In this document: positions 1 to 5,627 of the stretch, in pieces | Position numbering within the stretch: position 1 is the first letter of the stretch | Layout: each line of letters begins with the position of its first letter | Notes under the pieces: generated by a model | Seen by the model: only the letters and a program-made list of their open reading frames with translations | What the model was told of the DNA's origin: nothing | Database searches by the model: none | Assembly: GCF_020217025.1 (NCBI RefSeq) | Contig: NZ_JAIWOF010000082.1 | Span: 1 to 10,000 of the forward strand | DNA: 10,000 nt | From: Flavobacterium sp. | Lineage (GTDB): Bacteria > Bacteroidota > Bacteroidia > Flavobacteriales > Flavobacteriaceae | Direction of reading: 5' to 3' | Position numbers and translations under genes: made by a program

Positions 1-372
1 AGGGTTTTTTAATTCTGGATTTTTATTCACAATTGGCACATCTACTTCCTGAGGTTTTACCGCGGTTCTATTATAACTCGGAATTTGCTCAGTAAATGGA
101 AGTTTATTGCCATAAGTGTTTTCCATTTTAATTTTATACAATAACTTTGCGCCTGGTCCTAACTCTTTCGTCAAGGCAACTTTTAATAATTTCACATAGT
201 GTTCTTCTAACCATTCGTAGAAGAATTTACTAGGTACCTGAATTGATAACGCGTTGTCGTTTAGTTCAACTGACTGAATAGGTTCAAACCAAGTTTTGTA
301 AGCTTGATCTTGAATATTGTCTTTTATGAAAGACAGACAGTTGTTCCATACCGATTGCGCAGTTTTCGTCAT
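1..372 (-). CDS. dnaA: Chromosomal replication initiator protein DnaA, N-terminal part (3' end outside window)
   Basis: DnaA is the AAA+ ATPase that binds DnaA boxes and opens the replication origin. Only the first 124 codons are here, starting at an ATG at 372 and open to the left edge. The visible part begins MTKTAQSVWNNCLSFIKDNI and includes QAYKTWFEPI (about residues 24-33) and PSKFFYEWLEEHY, which are hallmarks of domain I, the module that recruits the helicase and helps DnaA oligomerise. From about residue 90 the sequence becomes rich in polar residues and proline (IPSYNRTAVKPQEVDVP), as expected for the flexible domain II linker. The ATPase and DNA-binding domains lie beyond the window. 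It is transcribed divergently from the thioesterase gene at 576. Identification is confident from domain I alone. Confidence 0.95.
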   Translation of the reverse strand, partial: MTKTAQSVWNNCLSFIKDNIQDQAYKTWFEPIQSVELNDNALSIQVPSKFFYEWLEEHYVKLLKVALTKELGPGAKLLYKIKMENTYGNKLPFTEQIPSYNRTAVKPQEVDVPIVNKNPELKNP

Positions 373-470
373 AAATTCAATTAATTATTACTTGTTTATT
401 TTAGTTTTGTAATAGGTTACAAAAGTGAACGGAACGGATATTCAGTTCGGATGATTTGGGTTAGCAAATA

Positions 471-479
471 TGTGAACAA
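471..479 (-). promoter_or_regulatory. Possible DnaA box (8 of 9 match)
   Basis: The minus strand reads TTGTTCACA, one mismatch from TTATNCACA. It sits about 100 bp upstream of the dnaA start and could serve dnaA autoregulation. A perfect match, TTATTCACA, lies at 23-31 on the plus strand inside the dnaA coding sequence. Two isolated sites in AT-rich DNA can easily arise by chance. Confidence 0.25.
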
Positions 480-501
480 TTTTTTGTAAAAAAAATTTTT
501 T

Positions 502-537
502 TAGGCTTGATTTTTAAAAAAAAATATTGTAAGCCTA
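502..537. repeat. Bulged inverted repeat (hairpin) upstream of the thioesterase gene
   Basis: TAGGCTT (502-508) is repeated in inverted form as AAGCCTA (531-537). Inside it, ATTTTT (510-515) can pair with AAAAAT (520-525), leaving a four-base loop and a four-base bulge at 526-529, with a possible G-U pair at 509/530. A run of T follows at 544-550. It could be a leader hairpin or attenuator, a protein-binding site, or a structural part of an AT-rich region near dnaA. The G/C-containing outer arms stand out from the surrounding A/T tracts. Confidence 0.55.
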
Positions 538-575
538 TGAGGATTTTTTTAATGTTAATTTAATATAGATTTAAT

Positions 576-986
576 ATGAGAGAATATCAATTTCAAGTTC
601 GTGTGCGTTATGCGGAAACAGATCAAATGGGAGTCGTTTATCACGGAAATTATGCACAGTATTTTGAGATGGGACGCGTGGAATGGCTCAGAAACTTGGG
701 GGTTTCGTATAAATGGATGGAAGAAAACGGTGTTATGCTTCCTGTGGTTTCATTAACAATGAATTACAAAAAACCAGCTCGTTACGACGACTTGTTGACT
801 GTTAAGACAATATTAAAAAGTCAGACCTCTGTGAAGATAGAATTTGACTACGAAATCTATAATGAAGCAAATGAGTTATTAACAACGGGTTACTCAATGT
901 TAGTATTTGTGGATATGAAAACGGGACGTCCAATTTTGCCTCCAAGCTATGTTTCGGAGAAGATAAATTCGTTTCTCGAAGTTTAA
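576..986 (+). CDS. YbgC/FadM-family acyl-CoA thioesterase (hotdog fold)
   Basis: This 136-residue single-domain protein belongs to the 4-hydroxybenzoyl-CoA thioesterase-like hotdog family, which hydrolyses acyl-CoA thioesters in the cytoplasm, usually as a homotetramer. The family signature is clear near the N-terminus: VRYAETDQMGVVYHGNYAQY, with the expected catalytic aspartate at D16, followed by H23, N25 and Y26, then a helix starting FEMGRVEWLRNLG. The length is normal for the family. The ATG at 576 places the first beta strand (YQFQVRVRY) correctly, and no alternative start is needed. It is divergent from dnaA and converges on yigZ, whose stop codon overlaps its own by four bases. The natural acyl substrate cannot be read from the sequence; family members range from short-chain to long-chain acyl-CoA. 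Confidence 0.9.
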   Translation: MREYQFQVRVRYAETDQMGVVYHGNYAQYFEMGRVEWLRNLGVSYKWMEENGVMLPVVSLTMNYKKPARYDDLLTVKTILKSQTSVKIEFDYEIYNEANELLTTGYSMLVFVDMKTGRPILPPSYVSEKINSFLEV

Positions 987-1597
987 ATTTCGGTTAGTTT
1001 TATTTCGTATAAATTTTCAAAAGTGTCCAATAGATTTTGGACATTTTTTTTTCGAATTGAAATTTCGATTTCGCAATCCATTTCCATTTTTTGAGAAACA
1101 ATTTGCAGATTTTTTTCTTTGATGATGCGCATCACTTTATTCATGTGTGCATAACCAAAAGAAATTGTAAAATGTTTGTCGATGGTTCGTTCTACTATTT
1201 CTGAATTTTCCAATGCCATTTGGGCTGCTGTTTTATAAGCCGAAATCAATCCACCAACGCCGAGTTTTACGCCTCCGAAATACCGAACAACAACAATTAC
1301 GACATTGGTAACATCAAATGACTGAATTTGACCGTAAATAGGCATTCCGGCGCTATTATTCGGTTCACCATCATCATTAGCACGGTATTGAATTTTCTCT
1401 GTCCCGATTTGATATGCATAACACCAATGACGTGCCGAAAAATGTTCTTTTCGTAATCGCTCTAAAATTTCTTTAATTTCGTCTTCGGTAGTTACAGGAA
1501 AAGCGTAGCCAAAGAATTTACTGTTCTTTTCCTTATATAATACTTCTTCCGAAGCCGTGGCAATGGTTTTATAAGTGTCTTTTTCTGAAAAATCCAT
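983..1597 (-). CDS. YigZ/IMPACT family protein (UPF0029 plus DUF1949)
   Basis: This 204-residue protein matches the bacterial YigZ family, related to eukaryotic IMPACT, a regulator of the Gcn2 pathway; the bacterial role is not settled. The N-terminal UPF0029 domain covers about residues 15-125 and shows the family motifs HFSARHWCYAYQIG, DDGEPNNSAGMP and VVVRYFGGVKLGVGGL. A smaller C-terminal ferredoxin-like domain of DUF1949 type follows (about 138-200), so both domains are complete and the length is normal. It starts with ATG just 1 bp after the stop codon of the transporter gene, so it is the last gene of the ribD cluster. At its 3' end it overlaps the convergent thioesterase gene by 4 bp. 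Translation-related or nucleic-acid-related roles have been suggested for the family, and nothing here decides between them. Confidence 0.88.
   Translation of the reverse strand: MDFSEKDTYKTIATASEEVLYKEKNSKFFGYAFPVTTEDEIKEILERLRKEHFSARHWCYAYQIGTEKIQYRANDDGEPNNSAGMPIYGQIQSFDVTNVVIVVVRYFGGVKLGVGGLISAYKTAAQMALENSEIVERTIDKHFTISFGYAHMNKVMRIIKEKNLQIVSQKMEMDCEIEISIRKKNVQNLLDTFENLYEIKLTEI
1024..1052 (+). terminator. Rho-independent terminator for the thioesterase gene, inside the yigZ coding region
   Basis: TGTCCAA (1024-1030) and TTGGACA (1037-1043) form a perfect 7-bp stem with a 6-base loop, followed at once by nine T (1044-1052). The A run just before the stem can extend the pairing into the T run. 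It lies 37 bp past the thioesterase stop codon in the correct orientation. The same DNA encodes the last residues of YigZ (around VQNLLDTF) on the other strand, where no T run follows the stem, so it should act in one direction only. Confidence 0.75.
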
Positions 1598-1598
1598 T

Positions 1599-2459
1599 TT
1601 AATAGGTAACTAAAAATAGGGCAAATAAAGCTAATCCAATTCCGAAAGCATTTCGCATGGAAATTCTTTCTTTGAAGAAAAGTATGCCTGCAAAGGTAGA
1701 AACAATTACGATAGCAATGTTGTGAATCGTGAATAAAGTAGCACTTTCAAACGCTTTTGCTTCTAACATTTTGACTAAGAAATACAACGAAAAATAATTG
1801 GGTAAACCCAATGCAATTCCACCTAAAATATTTCTTCCAGCAAATTGAATTTTTCCTCGAAGAGTTAGAAATACTATCGTTAGTATTCCCACACTAAAAG
1901 CACAGAAAAAAGTTACGGAAGAAAACAAACCTATTTTTTCTGACGGAACATGAAATGTTTGCAAGTATTTTAAACTAGCATCAATAGTTCCAGCACCAAA
2001 GAATACTAAAATAGGGTAGAGTAGGTTGGAAGCTTGTTGTACTTCTCCAGTTTCCTTTTTCGAAGTGAAATATACTGCCACTAATGCTAGAAGAATACCG
2101 ATAATCTTAATAAAGTCAAGATTTTCATTATATAAAATAACACCTAAAGTAATAGGAATTATAACCGACATTTTAGAAGCCACTGAGGCTACCGAAAGTC
2201 CGTTTCGTTGCGAAGTTAGCGTAGTAGCGTAAAAGGTAGAAATGAAAACGAAGCCCAAAAGAATACTTCCTCTAAACCAATCTTCACTAATAATTTTGGA
2301 TGGAATAATGCTTGTGTCTAAAAAGAAAAGTCCAACTAAAAACGCAACGAAATAATTTACTACTAAAGCTTGTAAGGCATCAATATTGAATTTGGCGAAT
2401 AACTTAATAATAACAAATAGGACAGCGTTAAATAAAATGCTAAGTAGTAAATAAATCAC
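1599..2459 (-). CDS. EamA/DMT-family transporter
   Basis: This 286-residue, very hydrophobic protein has the two-repeat layout of the drug/metabolite transporter superfamily: two EamA-type halves (about residues 1-132 and 147-286), each with about five membrane helices, and a short polar linker containing SKKETGEVQQ. The first half ends with a typical EamA helix pair (SVIIPITLGVILYNENLDFIK region) and the second with the equivalent FFKERISMRNAFG. It acts in the inner membrane and probably moves a small metabolite. The start is a GTG at 2459; the preceding in-frame codons are ATT and ACC and then the TAA stop of the HAD gene, so no upstream ATG exists. It lies 6 bp after the HAD gene and 1 bp before yigZ. 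Its substrate cannot be read directly. Because some EamA proteins (RibN) carry riboflavin and this gene shares an operon with ribD, riboflavin or a precursor is a reasonable guess. Confidence 0.88.
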   Translation of the reverse strand: MIYLLLSILFNAVLFVIIKLFAKFNIDALQALVVNYFVAFLVGLFFLDTSIIPSKIISEDWFRGSILLGFVFISTFYATTLTSQRNGLSVASVASKMSVIIPITLGVILYNENLDFIKIIGILLALVAVYFTSKKETGEVQQASNLLYPILVFFGAGTIDASLKYLQTFHVPSEKIGLFSSVTFFCAFSVGILTIVFLTLRGKIQFAGRNILGGIALGLPNYFSLYFLVKMLEAKAFESATLFTIHNIAIVIVSTFAGILFFKERISMRNAFGIGLALFALFLVTY

Positions 2460-2465
2460 AATGGT

Positions 2466-3068
2466 TTAAATTATTTTTTTATCGAATAGTTGGGTAACAT
2501 CTTCAACTCCGGGTTGAATGTTCCAAATCTTAAACCCTAATTTTTCAGCAACATCTGTATTTTCTTTTTTGTCGTCGATGAATAATGTTTTTTTTGGGTT
2601 TAAATTATGGTTGTTAATAATATATCGAAACGCATTTTCATCAGGTTTGCGAATTCCAATTTCATATGAAAAATATACTTTTTCAAAACAACTGTAAAAG
2701 TCGCGAGCAAACGTTTGTCCCTCTTTATGTTCAAATTTTTCTATATGAGTATGATCGGTATTACTTAAAAGAAACAAGCGGTATTTAGAAGCAATCATTT
2801 GCAAAAACTCCAAACGTTTTAGTGGAAAATCACCTAAAATAGAATTCCAAGCGGCTCTAATTTCTGTTAAATCAGCATTTGGTAGATGTTTTTGAAAACC
2901 TTGTATGAATTCAAGTTCGTCAATTTTTCCAATTTCGTACTTTTTATTCAAAGTATCTAAATCGTCATGCCAAGCAGTTAGGCCTAATTTTCTAAATTCG
3001 GAATCAATAGCTTGTTTGTTCAAATCGATAAATACATCGCCAAAATCAAAAATAATTGCTTCAATCAT
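2466..3068 (-). CDS. HAD-superfamily hydrolase, subfamily IA (probable phosphatase)
   Basis: I prefer the ATG at 3068 (200 residues), because the protein then begins MIEAIIFDFGDVFID, exactly at the first HAD strand; an upstream in-frame ATG at 3095 would add nine residues inside ribD. All four HAD motifs are present: motif I FDFGDV with nucleophile D8, motif II LLSNT with S102, motif III RKPDENA with K141, and motif IV LFIDDKKEN with D165-D166. A helical cap sits between motifs I and II. Position +2 after the nucleophile is glycine instead of aspartate, as in YihX-type sugar phosphatases (DLGNV). The preferred start overlaps the ribD stop by 8 bp, which suggests translational coupling. The substrate is unknown. 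The operon position makes it a candidate for the phosphatase step of riboflavin synthesis, but the +2 glycine differs from the known E. coli enzymes for that step (for example YigB). Confidence 0.88.
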   Translation of the reverse strand: MIEAIIFDFGDVFIDLNKQAIDSEFRKLGLTAWHDDLDTLNKKYEIGKIDELEFIQGFQKHLPNADLTEIRAAWNSILGDFPLKRLEFLQMIASKYRLFLLSNTDHTHIEKFEHKEGQTFARDFYSCFEKVYFSYEIGIRKPDENAFRYIINNHNLNPKKTLFIDDKKENTDVAEKLGFKIWNIQPGVEDVTQLFDKKII

Positions 3069-4104
3069 AATTCTTGAAAATTTTAAGTTCATCATTCATT
3101 ATGTCAAAACCAGCAACCGGATTTCCGGAAATATTTGGGGCTAATATGCCGTTTTGAAATGTTGTGTCTCCTTTGAAAACTCGTGCTTCATCCCATAAAT
3201 TCGCATCTATAAAGGATTGTAGCGTTTTGCTTCCTCCTTCAATTATAACGGATTGTATGTCGTTTTTATACAAAATATCGCAAATTGAAGAAATCAGGTG
3301 AATACCAAAGATAGCATTTTCATAGATACAATTTTCAGTTGAAATGAAATTTTCGCTTTGCGAAATGAAAATTGTTTTTTGAGAATTGTCTTTTACCTGA
3401 TAGTTTTCTGAAATCTTACCTGATTTATCCAATACAATTCGAACTGGATTATTCCCTGAAAAATCACGTGCATCTAATTTCGGATTATCGTCTAAAACAG
3501 TATTCGTTCCCACTAAAATAGCTTGTTCTTCTGTGCGCCATTTGTGAACCAATTGTCTAGAATATGGATTTGTAATCCAAACCGGACTATTTTCTTCTTT
3601 AGAAATCGGAGCAATAAAACCATCTGCGGTTTCCGCCCATTTCAAAATAATAAAAGGTCTTTTCTTCTGATGAAAGGTGAAAAAACGTTTGTTGAGTTCG
3701 TTGCATTCGTCTTCTAAAATCCCAACAGTTACATTTTTACCACTTTCGACCAATTTTTTAATGCCATTTCCCGCCACTTTTGCAAAAGGGTCAACGGTTC
3801 CAACTACTACATTCGGAATTTCATTTGCAATGATTAAATCGCAACATGGAGGCGTTTTCCCGAAGTGACTACACGGTTCTAAACTCACGTAAATCGTAGC
3901 TTCTTTCAACAACGATTTGTCTTTTACTGAATTCACAGCATTGACTTCTGCATGAGGTTCGCCTGCTTTTTTGTGCCAACCTTCGCCAATGATTTTACCA
4001 TCATGCACAATAACACTTCCTACCAACGGATTAGGATACGTGGTTCCCAAACCATTTTTGGCTAATTCAATACAGCGTTTCATGTAAAATTCGTGCGTCG
4101 TCAT
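3061..4104 (-). CDS. ribD: Bifunctional riboflavin biosynthesis deaminase/reductase RibD
   Basis: RibD deaminates 2,5-diamino-6-ribosylamino-pyrimidinone 5'-phosphate and then reduces the ribosyl side chain, the second and third steps of riboflavin synthesis, in the cytoplasm. The N-terminal cytidine-deaminase-like domain (about residues 1-145) carries the zinc site: H51 and catalytic E53 in EPHAEVNAV, and C78 and C87 in EPCSHFGKTPPCC. Upstream is the substrate motif TYPNPLVGSVIV. The C-terminal reductase domain (about 150-347) shows RPFIILKWAETADG, WRTEEQAILVGTNTVLDDNP and VIIEGGSKTLQSF. The 347-residue length is complete for a bifunctional RibD. The start at 4104 is the only one that keeps the first helix (MTTHEFYMKRCIELAKNG). 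It heads a four-gene cluster and is divergent from the GNAT gene, with 80 bp between them. That space is too short for an FMN riboswitch. Confidence 0.96.
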   Translation of the reverse strand: MTTHEFYMKRCIELAKNGLGTTYPNPLVGSVIVHDGKIIGEGWHKKAGEPHAEVNAVNSVKDKSLLKEATIYVSLEPCSHFGKTPPCCDLIIANEIPNVVVGTVDPFAKVAGNGIKKLVESGKNVTVGILEDECNELNKRFFTFHQKKRPFIILKWAETADGFIAPISKEENSPVWITNPYSRQLVHKWRTEEQAILVGTNTVLDDNPKLDARDFSGNNPVRIVLDKSGKISENYQVKDNSQKTIFISQSENFISTENCIYENAIFGIHLISSICDILYKNDIQSVIIEGGSKTLQSFIDANLWDEARVFKGDTTFQNGILAPNISGNPVAGFDIMNDELKIFKNYD

Positions 4105-4108
4105 AATA

Positions 4109-4116
4109 CAAAAGTA
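4109..4116 (-). promoter_or_regulatory. Candidate flavobacterial -7 box for the ribD cluster
   Basis: The minus strand reads TACTTTTG, a perfect match to TAnnTTTG, ending only 4 bp before the ribD ATG. Transcription would start at or within a few bases of the start codon, giving a leaderless or nearly leaderless mRNA. No TTG is found at the usual -33 distance, so the call is tentative. Confidence 0.35.
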
Positions 4117-4158
4117 GTATTTTTAAATAGAATTAATAATCGATTCTACCAATTTACG

Positions 4159-4166
4159 TACTTTTA
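4159..4166 (+). promoter_or_regulatory. Candidate -7 box for the GNAT-prmC pair
   Basis: TACTTTTA matches TAnnTTTG at seven of the eight positions (last base A) and would place the transcript start about 10-15 bp before the GNAT ATG at 4185. No TTG lies at the usual upstream spacing. It is weak evidence, but it is the best match in the 80-bp divergent region. Confidence 0.25.
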
Positions 4167-4184
4167 CCCAACAATAAAAATGCT

Positions 4185-4664
4185 ATGTTAATTAGAGAAA
4201 TCCAACAAAAAGATAATGAGTCGATTGCTAAGGTAATTCGCGATATTTTTCATGAACTTGATGCGCCAAAAGTAGGAACAGCTTATGCAGATCCTATTTT
4301 AGATACGTTATACGAAGTATATCAAGCGCCACGTTCTATCTATTATGTTGTGGAGAAAGAGGGGAAAGTAGTTGGTGGTTGTGGAGTTGCACCTCTAGAA
4401 AATGCAGATGCATCTGTATGTGAATTGCAAAAAATGTACTTTGCTCCAGAAATTAGAGGAACAGGTTACGCAGAGAAAATCATTGAAAAATGTTTGGAAT
4501 ATGCCAAAACTCAAGGATTTGAAATCTGTTATTTAGAAACCTTATCTTTCATGACAACCGCTCAAAAATTATACAAACGAATAGGTTTTGAAAATATCGA
4601 TGGTCCCATGGGAAATACAGGTCATAATAGTTGTGAAGTTTGGATGACGAAGAAATTAGTTTAG
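4185..4664 (+). CDS. GNAT-family N-acetyltransferase
   Basis: This 159-residue protein has the GNAT fold, which transfers an acetyl group from acetyl-CoA to an amine. The acetyl-CoA pyrophosphate loop is visible as RGTGYAEKII, with R91, G92 and G94 matching the R/Q-x-x-G-x-G/A motif, preceded by the strand CELQKMYFAPEIRG. Motif B follows with CYLETLSFMTTAQKLYKRIGF, where the tyrosine of LYKRIGF is the usual position for the general acid. The length fits a single-domain enzyme. It ends 4 bp before prmC and is probably co-transcribed with it. The acceptor is unknown. Pairing with prmC might suggest a protein target in translation, but the sequence does not show this. RimI-type specificity is one possibility; small-molecule acetylation is another. 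Confidence 0.9.
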   Translation: MLIREIQQKDNESIAKVIRDIFHELDAPKVGTAYADPILDTLYEVYQAPRSIYYVVEKEGKVVGGCGVAPLENADASVCELQKMYFAPEIRGTGYAEKIIEKCLEYAKTQGFEICYLETLSFMTTAQKLYKRIGFENIDGPMGNTGHNSCEVWMTKKLV

Positions 4665-4668
4665 AATT

Positions 4669-5520
4669 ATGCTACTAAAAAAATACAAAACCCACTTTTT
4701 CGATTCATTAAAAAACATTCAAGATGAACAAGAAATTGAAAGTTTCTTTTTCATCCTAACCGAATATTTGCATAATTTGAAGCGAGTAGATGTAGCTTTG
4801 AATCCGAATTTTGAGCTTTCAGATGCAGAAGTTGAAAAGTGGAATACAATTTTAGCGGATTTACAGCAAGAAAAACCCATTCAATACATCACAGGAGAAG
4901 CTTGGTTTTACGGATTGCGATTTGAAGTCAATGAAAATACCTTAATTCCAAGACCAGAAACAGAAGAACTTGTTGAATGGATTTTGAATTCACCCATTAC
5001 CCAACACCCAACACCAATCACCATTTTAGACATCGGAACAGGAACAGGTTGTATTCCGATTTCATTAAAAGCAAATTTACCTGAAGCCAATGTTTCAGCT
5101 ATTGATGTTTCCGAAAAAGCATTAGAAGTGGCTAAAAGAAATGCCGCATCAAACAAAGTTGAAATCAATTTCATTCAAGCTAATATTTTAGAAGTGGAAG
5201 ATTTGAATCAACATTTTGATATTATTGTATCCAATCCACCTTATGTTCGTAATTTGGAAAAAGAAGAAATCAAGAAAAATGTCTTGGACTACGAACCGCA
5301 TTTAGCGTTATTTGTAGAAGATACTGATGCATTACTTTTTTATAGAAAAATAGCACAAATAGCTTTGAAAAATTTAACTCCAAACGGGTTGTTGTTCTTC
5401 GAAATCAACCAATATTTAGGAAAAGAAACGGTTGAATTATTGCAAAATCTAGGTTTCAAAAATATCGAATTGAAAAAAGATATGTATGGAAATGATAGAA
5501 TGATTAGATGTTCGATTTAG
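4669..5520 (+). CDS. prmC: Peptide chain release factor N5-glutamine methyltransferase PrmC
   Basis: PrmC (HemK) uses S-adenosylmethionine to methylate the glutamine of the GGQ motif in release factors RF1 and RF2, which speeds translation termination. The 283 residues comprise an N-terminal helical substrate-binding domain (about 1-75, weakly conserved) and a C-terminal Rossmann methyltransferase. Motifs seen are PIQYITGEAWFYGLRF, the R95-PETEELVEW segment, SAM motif I LDIGTGTGC (L120-C128), AIDVSEKALEVAKRNA, and the signature NPPY at 189-192 that binds the glutamine side chain. Just before motif I is a proline/threonine/histidine-rich stretch (NSPITQHPTPIT), which looks like a variable surface loop. 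It follows the GNAT gene by 4 bp and converges on the ABC permease gene across a palindromic intergenic region. Confidence 0.95.
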   Translation: MLLKKYKTHFFDSLKNIQDEQEIESFFFILTEYLHNLKRVDVALNPNFELSDAEVEKWNTILADLQQEKPIQYITGEAWFYGLRFEVNENTLIPRPETEELVEWILNSPITQHPTPITILDIGTGTGCIPISLKANLPEANVSAIDVSEKALEVAKRNAASNKVEINFIQANILEVEDLNQHFDIIVSNPPYVRNLEKEEIKKNVLDYEPHLALFVEDTDALLFYRKIAQIALKNLTPNGLLFFEINQYLGKETVELLQNLGFKNIELKKDMYGNDRMIRCSI

Positions 5521-5535
5521 GTTTATAGCACAAAG

Positions 5536-5623
5536 TTTAACAAAGTTTTTTCACAAAGTCCCACGAAGATATAATTTAAAAACCTTGTGAACCTTGTATC
5601 TTCTTCGTGTTCCTTGTGGTTAA
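5536..5623. terminator. Imperfect palindrome between convergent genes; possible bidirectional terminator or extragenic repeat element
   Basis: The 107-bp space between prmC and the ABC permease gene is a mosaic of inverted and direct repeats. TTTAAC (5536-5541) faces GTTAA (5619-5623), CACAAAG (5552-5558) faces CCTTGTG (5612-5618), and CACGAAGATA (5562-5571) faces TATC followed by CTTCGTG (about 5597-5609), with a 3-bp insertion in the right arm and an extra 10 bp in the left. CCTTGTG also occurs at 5583-5589. The arms could fold into one long imperfect hairpin in either transcript. Both flanking genes end here, which fits termination. In my recollection, similar phrases (CTTTGTG, CTTCGTG) recur in flavobacterial intergenic DNA, which suggests a dispersed element. 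Its function is inferred only. Confidence 0.55.
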
Positions 5624-5627
5624 CTTT

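Larger units (their letters stand above)
373..575. other. Divergent intergenic region between dnaA and the thioesterase gene
   Basis: These 203 bp must carry the promoters for both flanking genes. The left half holds a plus-strand TAGTTTTG (402-409), a perfect match to the flavobacterial -7 consensus TAnnTTTG but without a TTG at the expected upstream spacing, and a short island of higher GC with tandem GAACG (427-431 and 432-436). On the minus strand, CATATTTG (472-465) is a 7 of 8 match that could serve dnaA. The right half (480-575) is almost pure A/T tracts around a hairpin. One near-match DnaA box is present at 471-479. The A/T tracts beside dnaA would suit an unwinding element, but no box cluster is visible, so I do not call an origin. 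Confidence 0.5.

Noticed and set aside
373..575. Replication origin oriC beside dnaA
   Set aside because: Only one near-match DnaA box lies in the intergenic region and one perfect match inside dnaA; there is no cluster. A/T tracts alone are not enough, and origins in this phylum are not always next to dnaA.
3069..3095. Upstream start for the HAD hydrolase (209 residues)
   Set aside because: The extra nine residues are not part of the HAD fold, and the downstream ATG begins exactly at the first core strand.
2905..3144. Plus-strand open frame across the HAD/ribD junction
   Set aside because: It overlaps two strongly supported genes on the opposite strand and shows no domain features.
4105..4184. 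FMN riboswitch ahead of ribD
   Set aside because: The divergent space is only 80 bp and is AT-rich, with none of the conserved G-rich FMN-aptamer segments.
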